Below are positions 36,621 through 44,258 of a stretch of 64,000 bases of DNA, piece by piece. This stretch comes from Paludibacteraceae bacterium (GTDB lineage: Bacteria; Bacteroidota; Bacteroidia; Bacteroidales; Paludibacteraceae). A program made the position numbers and the translations under genes. Where the stretch lies: contig JAFTZQ010000022.1 in NCBI GenBank assembly GCA_017464475.1, forward strand, positions 1 through 64,000. Reading direction: 5' to 3'. Under the pieces are notes generated by a model that was not told the origin of the DNA, did not search any database, and saw nothing but the letters and a program-made list of their open reading frames with translations. How positions within the stretch are numbered: position 1 is the first letter of the stretch; the number at the start of each line of letters is the position of its first letter.

Positions 36621-37181
36621 TTATGGTTGATTAAGTGCAAAGTATTTCCACAGCGGCGCGGCATGCAGCGCTTGGATGATCTCTCCGTCTTCCAGCATTT
36701 CTCGAACCTGCTCCTTCTCCATGATATCCACATGAATGTCCTCTGTCGCCTCCTGGTGTTGTTCGCGGCGTTTCTCCACGCCCGTTGCCAAAAACGTATA
36801 AGAAAGGTTATTATGATTCGTCGGATTCGGCGAAAGGGTCATGAACAAGCTCCATTCCCCACCCTCGTATCCGGTTTCTTCGCTCAACTCGCGTTTAGCT
36901 GCCTCCAGCGGCGTCTCACCCGGATCGATCACACCTGCCACCAGCTCATAATGGGTCTCACCCAGCGCGTGACGGTATTGATCGACCATGACCATCTTGC
37001 CTTCTTTGGTAATGGCAACCACGTTAACCCAGTTCGGAAACTCCAACACGAACCATGTTGGTATCTGCTTGCCCGAAGGCAACTCCACGCACTCCTGACG
37101 CACAGACAGCCACGGTCCCAACCGCAGTATATTCTCGCTGTGCACTACACGCCATGGACGATTATCAATTTTCGGATACAT
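36621..37181 (-). CDS. NUDIX hydrolase (ADP-ribose pyrophosphatase-like)
   Basis: 186 residues. Complete Nudix box GVIDPGETPLEAAKRELSEE followed by TGYE (Gx5Ex7REUxEExGU). An upstream Trp-rich segment and QYRHALGETHYEL are as in ADP-sugar pyrophosphatases. Cleaves a nucleoside diphosphate linked to another moiety; exact substrate uncertain. First gene of a pair with gdhA, behind its own promoter. Confidence 0.9.
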   Translation of the reverse strand: MYPKIDNRPWRVVHSENILRLGPWLSVRQECVELPSGKQIPTWFVLEFPNWVNVVAITKEGKMVMVDQYRHALGETHYELVAGVIDPGETPLEAAKRELSEETGYEGGEWSLFMTLSPNPTNHNNLSYTFLATGVEKRREQHQEATEDIHVDIMEKEQVREMLEDGEIIQALHAAPLWKYFALNQP

Positions 37182-37204
37182 TGCTATTCTTCCAATTTTG
37201 CCTG

Positions 37205-37236
37205 CAAAATTACTACTTTTTTTTCATATATGCAAG
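37205..37236 (-). promoter_or_regulatory. Promoter of NUDIX-gdhA
   Basis: Minus-strand CTTG (37233-37236) and TAATTTTG (37205-37212), spacer 20 nt. Confidence 0.7.
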
Positions 37237-37284
37237 TGCGCGCGCGTTTTCTATAAAAAAAAGTGCAATTTTACGAAGCCGGAA

Positions 37285-37316
37285 TTTGGATATATGGGAT
37301 TTTTGTTGTATTTTTG
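37285..37316 (+). promoter_or_regulatory. Orphan plus-strand promoter
   Basis: TTTG 37285-37288, 20-nt spacer, TATTTTTG 37309-37316. No coding sequence on the plus strand follows before the terminator at 37691-37729. Confidence 0.7.
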
Positions 37317-37387
37317 TACCAGATTTGGGAGAAAGTTTTCTTTGCGCCCTTTTCTTGCGCTTTTCTCCCGGTCACGGCAGCCGAATC

Positions 37388-37441
37388 TCCCCCTAATCAC
37401 CCCGTAATAACCCCCTAATCACCCCCTTATCACCCCCTTTT
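37388..37441. repeat. CCCCCTAATCA stutter repeat
   Basis: Five units varying at the centre (TAATCA, GTAATAA, TTATCA). Confidence 0.85.
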
Positions 37442-37503
37442 GAGTGCTAAAAAAGAGGGAAAAGAAAGGACGGATATACGGAAGAATGGAGGCGAGGACG
37501 GGA

Positions 37504-37690
37504 GGGGCGGGCAATATTATTGCCCGGAAACTACCAAGAAAGAAAAAGCCGACTGGCAGACGGCGAAACTGCCAAGGATATAAAGCCACATGGCAGACGG
37601 CGAAACTGCCAAGGATATATGGGCGGCATGTTATACCGTGTAATGGATGCTGTAGAAAACCCGATTTAATCGGGCGCAAGGGAAGAAAGA
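37504..37690. repeat. Hairpin-cassette cluster
   Basis: The first cassette with its tail GAAACTACCAAGAA is shared with the inverted copy at 63719-63757. Two consecutive copies of a 31-nt unit follow, separated by AGCCACAT. Confidence 0.8.
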
Positions 37691-37729
37691 AAAAGAACCG
37701 ATTCCTTATACGATGGAGTCGGTTCTTTT
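37691..37729. terminator. Bidirectional intrinsic terminator
   Basis: AAAAGAACCGA pairs with TCGGTTCTTTT around an inner TCC/GGA stem. It gives a T-tract on both strands, so it can end both the orphan plus transcript and the minus-strand genes finishing at 37750. Confidence 0.8.
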
Positions 37730-37749
37730 CATTAATAACAGAGGATAAT

Positions 37750-38814
37750 TTACCAATTATCTCCTCCAGTCGTTCCGCCACCCGAATATGGATTTACGGG
37801 CATAGGCTGCTCCGATGAGCCATTGAGTGCATTGGTATATGTATTGATAAGTGCCTCTATTGCTGCGTCTCCAGAAAGGCCACTCAGTATAGCCTGTTGA
37901 TATGCGATGGTGCCTTGTTCGAAACAATACTCATTTTTATTTAATTTGACAGCTAATTTGTTATTCTTGCAATATTCATCCCACTCTGTCGGATGTGTTT
38001 TGGAATATGATTCTAAATCCATGATTAATTGACTGTATTGTTCATTTGTGAGAGCTACATTAGTCGTTTTGTTATTATTGGAAACATTCAATCTCCCTTT
38101 TTTAAGTTTATTCAGAGGTAACATAATCATTCTACCGCCGAAGTCAACTTTAACCATTGGACGAACTATCACAGAGCTGCCATTTTTAGATATACGGAAC
38201 TCCAATTTGGCTCCTTTTTCTGCAGACAGAGGACGAATCGAAATGATGCTTGCCACTTTCTTATCAAAAGCAGACAAAATTTTTGCTTCTGTTTCTGTTA
38301 CATAAGCAAAAGGAGTGGTACCAAGATATTCAAACTCAGGGTTAGGATTAGAACGTGTTATTGCTCTATATTCTACCGTCGCTCCATCATAATCATGATC
38401 TGCTGCATAAAAATTAAGAACTGGCTTCCCATATGCGAGAATATTGAAATCGTTTGTTCCCCTACTCTCACTATATTCTACACTCACGCTTGGTGAATAT
38501 TGCCCGTATGATTGGTTGTTGCCAGCTTGTCCGGAACCGTCATCCCAACCAACATGACCCGTATTGTTCATCGGCTGTTCTTGAACTTGAGAAGCGGAAG
38601 GAGGAGTAACATACCGACCATCATCATACAATACACCCTCCACATCGGCAGACTGGATGGATTTCGCCTGACCATCTTGTGTGTATAGTACGTTTTCCGG
38701 AGTAATTGACTCTACTTTTACATCTTCAATGTTACCATTGGAACGTGTAACAATAATGTCAGCGTATGCCGCAAACGGAAGCGATATACACAAAACTAAT
38801 AGTAATCGTTTCAT
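37750..38814 (-). CDS. Secreted protein of unknown function
   Basis: 354 residues. Signal peptide MKRLLLVLCISLPFAAYA. Residues about 19-60 form a short beta-rich region (DIIVTRSNGNIEDVKVESI) seen at the start of some Bacteroidota secreted proteins. Residues about 146-225 (VEYRAITR...FEYLGTTPF) resemble the C-terminal part of the adjacent lipoprotein (VEWRVISK...YKYLETTPY), a shared module. A Gly-rich tail follows. No enzyme motif seen. Base composition is more AT-rich than most of the window. Last of three codirectional genes. Confidence 0.8.
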   Translation of the reverse strand: MKRLLLVLCISLPFAAYADIIVTRSNGNIEDVKVESITPENVLYTQDGQAKSIQSADVEGVLYDDGRYVTPPSASQVQEQPMNNTGHVGWDDGSGQAGNNQSYGQYSPSVSVEYSESRGTNDFNILAYGKPVLNFYAADHDYDGATVEYRAITRSNPNPEFEYLGTTPFAYVTETEAKILSAFDKKVASIISIRPLSAEKGAKLEFRISKNGSSVIVRPMVKVDFGGRMIMLPLNKLKKGRLNVSNNNKTTNVALTNEQYSQLIMDLESYSKTHPTEWDEYCKNNKLAVKLNKNEYCFEQGTIAYQQAILSGLSGDAAIEALINTYTNALNGSSEQPMPVNPYSGGGTTGGDNW

Positions 38815-38831
38815 AATCTCTTATATTTTAT

Positions 38832-39803
38832 TTATTCATCTTCAGGAACCAGACGGAACATATAACTAATGTCTTGTTCATCAATGATTGAACGAACATC
38901 ATATTTGCGCGTTTGCGTCATATACCCCTTCTTGCTCACCTTGATTTCTATTTGTACAAGTCCAGAATTATTATACGTTAGACCCTTTATATCCAATGTC
39001 TCTGTTCCTTCGTACGGAGTGGTCTCCAGATATTTGTAGTTCTGGTTCTTCACCTCCGGTGTTTTGGAAATGACGCGCCACTCCACATCTGCTCCTTGCG
39101 GACGAGAGTTCACATTCCAATGAACTACCAAATGTTCTAGAGCGGTATTACCCTCACCTGCCACTTTCTTGTTGCCCTCTTTGCTCGGGTCATTGGAACG
39201 ATGGAGGAAATAAGCAATTCTATCCCAATCCACATCGTCCAAAGCAGTTACAAATGCTTGGTTAATAGCCTGCTGGGCAAGTGAAAGAGAGGATGCGCTT
39301 CCATACACACTTGCACGTCCTGCTATCTCTGTAGTCGGATAAACGATAGAGCGGTTGTGATCAAAGACCTTAACATCCATGATAACTGTTCCTTGCCATC
39401 CTATGCCGGAAAGCCAGTCGGTGTGGAATTCCTTAATTGTGACCTGCATGAGGTAGTCTGTAGCAACATCGGCATCCATGTTGAAGCCCATTACACGCAT
39501 GTAGCGGCGCATGCCTTCCGGTATAAATGAACCTATACCCGGATTAGCGTGGATAATTGGACGAGAAGTCGCTGCTGCATCGTATATCTGTAGCAAACGT
39601 TTGTCTGCACGTCCATCTTGGATATTCAGACGGATGCCATACTCTAAGTTAGCGTACTTGTCTGCCTGAGGCGTACGAGCCAAAGCCAGATTAAGATTGT
39701 ACTCTTGCGGTTGAGGAGCCGGTGCTACATAGCGGTTAGAAGAACATGATGTTGCAGCCAACGCAATGCATGCCATAGCAGCTAGAATTGTTTTTGTTTT
39801 CAT
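38832..39803 (-). CDS. Lipoprotein of unknown function (YajG-like N-terminal region)
   Basis: 323 residues. Lipoprotein signal with lipobox ATSC (Cys about 20). Residues about 55-200 (RLNIQDGRADKRLL, MRRYMRVMGFNMD, YLMQVTIKEF, AGRASVYG) have the pattern of YajG-type outer-membrane lipoproteins. The C-terminal region (about 240-320) has a PEGA-like repeat shared with the next gene. Role in the envelope is inferred from the signal only. Confidence 0.8.
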   Translation of the reverse strand: MKTKTILAAMACIALAATSCSSNRYVAPAPQPQEYNLNLALARTPQADKYANLEYGIRLNIQDGRADKRLLQIYDAAATSRPIIHANPGIGSFIPEGMRRYMRVMGFNMDADVATDYLMQVTIKEFHTDWLSGIGWQGTVIMDVKVFDHNRSIVYPTTEIAGRASVYGSASSLSLAQQAINQAFVTALDDVDWDRIAYFLHRSNDPSKEGNKKVAGEGNTALEHLVVHWNVNSRPQGADVEWRVISKTPEVKNQNYKYLETTPYEGTETLDIKGLTYNNSGLVQIEIKVSKKGYMTQTRKYDVRSIIDEQDISYMFRLVPEDE

Positions 39804-39828
39804 GATTTAATGAATTTAAAGATTAAAC

Positions 39829-40395
39829 TTATTTTGCATCTGTTTTCAGTTTGATGAGTTTGGCAGAAACGGTAGTCTTAAGGACAATATCTCTACCGCG
39901 TTGCTCTACATTTGTAGAGATTACCGGTTCGATAATTCCATCTGCCCCACGCACTTTTGCCGCATTAATGATTCGATAGATTGCCAGATTACGAACCATA
40001 TAATGGGGAGCGATTACATCGGTATACGTATCCTCATAATCGTTAGTTAGAAAACCAAAACGTGCGATACCATCAAAATCTGCTCTATAATATCGACCGT
40101 TTTCTTCATCTACTTTGAAGACAATTTTGAACTCTCCGTTTTCTTCTGAAATAGTGATTTGTTTGCCCTTCCTCTGTGTGGAATAAATAATAGTAGCATC
40201 GGCAGTTACCGTATTTACAATAGTGTAATCTGTCCCATGTTTGAGATTTAATTCATCTAAACGCACAGAATTGATAGTATTTATCGCTTCTGGCATCATC
40301 ACATAGGGTGTTATATGCTGCTTCGTACCACACGAAGTCATTATGAACATGCATGCCATCGTCATGGATGCAATAATCAGTTTTTTGTTAAACAT
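39829..40395 (-). CDS. Lipoprotein of unknown function
   Basis: 188 residues. Lipobox MTSC (Cys about 22). The rest is beta-rich with NTVTADATIIYS and VRGADGIIEPVISTNVEQ, a pattern seen in small Bacteroidota lipoproteins that I cannot name. First of the three-gene set, 25 nt before the next gene. AT-rich like its neighbours. Expression probably depends on read-through past, or a promoter near, the RNA at 40485-40737. Confidence 0.75.
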   Translation of the reverse strand: MFNKKLIIASMTMACMFIMTSCGTKQHITPYVMMPEAINTINSVRLDELNLKHGTDYTIVNTVTADATIIYSTQRKGKQITISEENGEFKIVFKVDEENGRYYRADFDGIARFGFLTNDYEDTYTDVIAPHYMVRNLAIYRIINAAKVRGADGIIEPVISTNVEQRGRDIVLKTTVSAKLIKLKTDAK

Positions 40396-40484
40396 AATAA
40401 ATGCATTTAATTTATGTTATCTCTACTCACTTAACGGCTTTTCGAATACTCCGTTAGCTCGCTTTGGAATCAGAGTGAGGCACA

Positions 40485-40737
40485 TAAAAAGAGCGTGGAG
40501 CTAAGCTGCTTCAATCTGGGTCTAAAGGATTTGCTGGACTACCTAACACACCAAATCTATACGAACAAAGCCCACGCTTTAACGTGAGCATTTCGGCTTG
40601 TTCCTTGGTGTGTTTTAAGTCTTAAGATAAGTGTCCAGCTTTCTTAGACCCAAGTATTTGAGCTAAAACGCTATTATTTATGTATGTTGCCTTTTAGTTG
40701 TGATGTTTCATAGGCATATATTTTTAGTTTTTATTTT
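40485..40737 (-). ncRNA. Rod-shaped small RNA, 6S RNA-like
   Basis: Minus-strand transcript from a clear promoter. From 40672 to about 40491 it folds into one long rod. Pairs in order: AGCG/CGCT, AGCT/AGCT, TGGGTCTAA with TTTAGACCCA, GCTGGAC with GTCCAGC, a large internal bubble (ACTTATCTTAAGACTTAA opposite AGGTA), AACACACCA with TGGTGTGTT, GAACAA with TTGTTC, and a tip GCTCACG/CGTGGGC. The closing stem is followed at once by CTTTTTAT, a terminator-like end. A rod of about 182 nt with a central bubble is the form of 6S RNA, which binds RNA polymerase. The 5' end would need about 64 nt removed. Identity as 6S is inference. Confidence 0.6.
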
Positions 40738-40742
40738 GGCTG

Positions 40743-40774
40743 CAAAGGTACAACAAAAAAATGACACTTGCAAA
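40743..40774 (-). promoter_or_regulatory. Promoter of the 6S-like RNA
   Basis: Minus-strand TTTG (40771-40774), 20-nt spacer, TACCTTTG (40743-40750). Confidence 0.85.
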
Positions 40775-40829
40775 TAAAAGTGCCATTTTTAATGATTTTA
40801 CGGATGTTTCCCGACTAATAGCGGAATGG

Positions 40830-43319
40830 TTATTGTCCGATGGTGCCACCGCCGCCGAGACGGGACGATTCATCGAGATCACCCACTTTGCGGTATTTGG
40901 TGCGTTGCTGTTGACCGAACATCCATGTCACAGACAGCATCACACGCTGCTGGCGGACGGTATTCTTGTACCACGAACGGTAGCCCGGCTGCTGACCTAA
41001 ATCGTCACTTTGGAAACTGAGCGAACGAAGCAGATCCTGCACATTAAGATTGAAAATCAGCCCTTTCTTCATCCACATCTTACGCACGCCGAAGCTTGCA
41101 AAATAAGTACTTCCCGATCGGTTATAACCCGTGGTCATCGGCGAAGACCAGTTGCCGTCCAGCGTCAGCGTCCAGTCCTGCGGCAAATAAGCAGAGAGCG
41201 TGCCTCCCACATAGCCGTAATGGTTCCTATTCTCATACACCGGCGTCCCATCCGCATTCTTCTCGTACGACTTGTTGATGAAATGCAACCATCCGGCATT
41301 GACCGTAAGCGCCAGCCATGCGCCCTGCATCGATTTGGAACCGTCCTCCGCCTTAACATACTTCGGCACCAGCGGCAACTCCGTCAGCGAGACATTCACA
41401 CCATGCGTGGTACATGTACCGAAATTCGACCATTGCGAAAGACCGATTCCGTTCGGCAGGATCGTCACTTTGGAAGAAAACATATCCTGCGTGTGCGCAA
41501 AATTGAAGGTCATATTGAGGTACTGCGTCCAGCTGAAATGCACCTCCACATCGTTGTTAAACTCCGGCGTCAAGTTGGTGTTTCCTTTCTGAATCGAATA
41601 AGCGTCCACGTACGAAGTAAACGGATTGAGCATCCAGTAATTCGGACGTTTAATACGCCGCGTATAACTCGCAGAAACGGCTATCGGCTGCTGCAACTTA
41701 CCCAGCGGCTTCGTCGTATAGCCGATATAAGCGGTCGGGAACGGATCAAAATAGGATTTGTTGATGACCGAATCCAACCCATCATCCTTCCAGTCGCCGT
41801 GGGAGAACGTGTATTCGCCGCGCAGACCGATTTTGACAGACCAATGCTCGCCGAATTGCTTGCCGACAGAGATATATGCCGCCGCCACGTGCTCGTCATA
41901 GCGGAAGGCGTTATGATCCGTGGGACGCACTACTCCATTTCGCGTCGAATCGGTAGTCATGTTATTGTCCGTCGAAGAGAGCGCATACTTGACGCCGCAC
42001 TCGATCATACCGGTTTTCCAGAACTTGGTCTGAAAATCCATCTTCGCAGAATAAATATTGACGATCTGCTTGCTTTTAATATCAATCCCAAGCGCGCTAA
42101 TACCATTAAAAGGCTTGTCGTAACGCGTCTCCTGGAAATTGGAAGAACCATTATTATACCTATTGTAGTCGATATTAACGGTCAACTCGCGCTCCAAGTC
42201 CTCCGAGAACGTGTGCGTGTAGTTGAGGTTCGCCGTGTGCTGCGGAGCTTTCAGACGATTCTGCGAATTGGTCGTACTGTTCGTCGTGTCCGTTCCTTGG
42301 ATCATATAAGCGGCATTGAGTCCCGGCACGATATGTTGGTCCACGTCCATGAACGGCACTTGGAGAATGAAACCGAGCGTGTTGAGCGAATCCACATACC
42401 AGTCGTTACCGACCTTGAGCATGTAGTACTGGAAATTGATGTTGTAATCCGAATAGGAGTAGTTCTTCAGCATCGGCGTTTCGCGCGAAGACTCAAAGTC
42501 GATATCGTTCTGCGCAAAGACCTGCGTAAACTGACCGAAAGTATAGGTTTTCTCTCCGCGGTAATTGAGCATGAGCGAAACCATTTCCTGATTCAGCCAA
42601 CGTTTCACATCGCCGAAATACATTCCTCCATAACCGGCAGAAAGCATTCCGTTCAGACCTTTCATCATATTCCTTTTGGTCTTGATATTGATGATTCCGC
42701 CTTGACCCGAAGCGTCGTATTTGGCGGAAGGATTCGAGATAATTTCGATCTTTTCTATCGTGTTTCCGTCTGTTCCGTCCAACATGGCTTTGAGCTGCTG
42801 ACCGCTGAGGTACGAAGGTTTGCCATCGACATAGATTTCCACCGACTTACCGTTCACGGTAATATTGCCGTCCTTGTCGATCCGCACACCGGGCGAACGA
42901 CGGAGAATATCATTTCCGTTAGAACCAGCAGCCAGCGGCGAAGCAGAGACGTTCACCACCAGCTTGTCCATCTGCCGCTCAATAAGCGGTTTCTTGGCTT
43001 TCACCTCCACCTCTTTGAGCCGTTCGGTCTCTTCGCGCAGCACAAAATCCGGTCCACCGAACGCCGTCTGGTAACCGATATACGAAGCCTGGATTAAGAA
43101 CCCCTCCCCAGCCCTCCCCTCAAGGGAGGGAGCAGAAATCTCATATTTGCCTTCTTCGTCGGTGATCGCACCTGTGAGGAGGGTTGAATCCTGCGCAAGC
43201 ACAGAAATCGTCACATACGGCATCGCCTCGCCGCGGCTGTCCACCACACTTCCTTTGATCGTCTCCGCCTTTGCTGCTACAGAGACAAACAGAGCAAATA
43301 ATAAAACAAGCTTTTTCAT
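40830..43319 (-). CDS. TonB-dependent receptor-like outer-membrane protein (OMP_b-brl_3 type)
   Basis: 829 residues. Signal peptide MKKLVLLFALFVSVAAKA, a carboxypeptidase-regulatory-like domain (about 20-90), a plug domain (about 110-230, with SPGVRIDKDGNITVNGKSV and DASGQGGIINIKTKR), then a beta barrel to the end, which has the R/G-rich tail seen in this family. Residues about 61-73 (PSLEGRAGEG) are coded by a GC-rich palindrome inserted in frame within the regulatory-like domain. Probably imports or transmits a signal about a TonB-coupled ligand; no SusD partner is adjacent, so a sugar-uptake role is not supported. Confidence 0.9.
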   Translation of the reverse strand: MKKLVLLFALFVSVAAKAETIKGSVVDSRGEAMPYVTISVLAQDSTLLTGAITDEEGKYEISAPSLEGRAGEGFLIQASYIGYQTAFGGPDFVLREETERLKEVEVKAKKPLIERQMDKLVVNVSASPLAAGSNGNDILRRSPGVRIDKDGNITVNGKSVEIYVDGKPSYLSGQQLKAMLDGTDGNTIEKIEIISNPSAKYDASGQGGIINIKTKRNMMKGLNGMLSAGYGGMYFGDVKRWLNQEMVSLMLNYRGEKTYTFGQFTQVFAQNDIDFESSRETPMLKNYSYSDYNINFQYYMLKVGNDWYVDSLNTLGFILQVPFMDVDQHIVPGLNAAYMIQGTDTTNSTTNSQNRLKAPQHTANLNYTHTFSEDLERELTVNIDYNRYNNGSSNFQETRYDKPFNGISALGIDIKSKQIVNIYSAKMDFQTKFWKTGMIECGVKYALSSTDNNMTTDSTRNGVVRPTDHNAFRYDEHVAAAYISVGKQFGEHWSVKIGLRGEYTFSHGDWKDDGLDSVINKSYFDPFPTAYIGYTTKPLGKLQQPIAVSASYTRRIKRPNYWMLNPFTSYVDAYSIQKGNTNLTPEFNNDVEVHFSWTQYLNMTFNFAHTQDMFSSKVTILPNGIGLSQWSNFGTCTTHGVNVSLTELPLVPKYVKAEDGSKSMQGAWLALTVNAGWLHFINKSYEKNADGTPVYENRNHYGYVGGTLSAYLPQDWTLTLDGNWSSPMTTGYNRSGSTYFASFGVRKMWMKKGLIFNLNVQDLLRSLSFQSDDLGQQPGYRSWYKNTVRQQRVMLSVTWMFGQQQRTKYRKVGDLDESSRLGGGGTIGQ
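43102..43136. repeat. GC-rich palindromic element inside the receptor gene
   Basis: Core CCCTCCCCTCAAGGGAGGG, reverse complement of the copies at 49559-49592 and 55229-55262; reading frame preserved. Confidence 0.9.
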
Positions 43320-43397
43320 AACTCAAATTTCAAATCCGGTGCAAAAGTACTGCTTTTCTTGCGCCCGGTATATGAAAAAACGGACATTATGTATTTA

Positions 43398-44258
43398 TTA
43401 CGCAAAAAAGACAGAAAAATCTTCTGTCAACGGAATACCTAACATTCGGAACTGTCCCGGCGAGACACAACCCATCTGCTGAAACTCCAGCGCAGCATGG
43501 CTCAGGTCGTAATAGCCGTGCCGCAAAACCGTAGCCAATAAATCGATAGATTTGCCCTGTGCAGCCTGTTGCTGCATGTCCTGTATGGTTCGGTGAAAAC
43601 GCCTTAGGCGCACAAACTGCTTCGGCGGGATTCCTACATAATTGCGGAAGACACGCAGAAACTGCCGTTCACCCAGACAGGCTATAGATGCCATTTCGGC
43701 AGCAGAGATATTACCTTTCGCTTCGTCGCAAGCGGCGATCACCTTTCTTATACGCGCGTAATGGGGAGCTTCCTTTAGCGGAAGACGCCCCATAAAGAAC
43801 GCGTCTAACTGCGGCGCAATTTCCTCTGCTTTGGGCGAGGTTTGGAAGATCTGATTCAAATGCATCAGACCTTCGTCGCCACTTTCTCGGGCTGTCAGCA
43901 CTTTGCCGGATAACTGCTGCAAGTCGATGCCTGTCAAGACGTGCATTCCTCCCGGCTCGAAATCCATCATCATTCCTTCAAACCAACCGCTGAGGGTTGT
44001 CAAACCCAAGGTAGTCTGATTTGCACCGAGTAGCATTAACTCACCGGATTGTTTGCCTCCGATTTCCACTACGGCATTTCTGACGAAGATGAAACTACCG
44101 TAGTTGGGCAACAGCGGCTGTACGTGCTTCCCGTTTACAAAGTGTGGATCATCTGCAGGAGGTGTCATCGTGTCCGTCGAACCCTCCGCGCGCACAAACA
44201 CATAACGGGAGATATACGGTCGCAATGATTCGGAAGGAGAAAGAATCTTAAAAATCAT
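43398..44258 (-). CDS. AraC family transcriptional regulator
   Basis: 286 residues. The N-terminal part (about 1-165) is a sensor-like domain of the DUF6597 type. The C-terminal HTH_18 region (about 185-280) has MASIACLGERQFLRVFRNYVG and LATVLRHGYYDLSHAALEFQ as the two helix-turn-helix units. The start overlaps the histidine kinase stop by 4 nt, so the two are cotranscribed. Ligand unknown. Confidence 0.9.
   Translation of the reverse strand: MIFKILSPSESLRPYISRYVFVRAEGSTDTMTPPADDPHFVNGKHVQPLLPNYGSFIFVRNAVVEIGGKQSGELMLLGANQTTLGLTTLSGWFEGMMMDFEPGGMHVLTGIDLQQLSGKVLTARESGDEGLMHLNQIFQTSPKAEEIAPQLDAFFMGRLPLKEAPHYARIRKVIAACDEAKGNISAAEMASIACLGERQFLRVFRNYVGIPPKQFVRLRRFHRTIQDMQQQAAQGKSIDLLATVLRHGYYDLSHAALEFQQMGCVSPGQFRMLGIPLTEDFSVFFA

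Larger units (their letters stand above)
37323..37729 (+). ncRNA. Candidate noncoding transcript with hairpin cassettes
   Basis: Downstream of the orphan promoter come: a long hairpin GGGAGAAA/TTTTCTCCC (about 37329-37371); a CCCCCTAATCA-type stutter (37388-37441); GGGCAAT/ATTGCCC (37509-37525); two direct copies of GGCAGACGGCGAAACTGCC (about 37553-37613), each itself a hairpin; CCCGATTTAATCGGG; and a strong terminator. No ORF here has recognisable coding character. Whether this is one RNA is inference. Confidence 0.4.

Noticed and set aside
37444..37818. Plus-strand open frame over the hairpin region
   Set aside because: It crosses the terminator and overlaps the end of the minus-strand gene; content is repeat-derived Lys/Arg-rich peptide.
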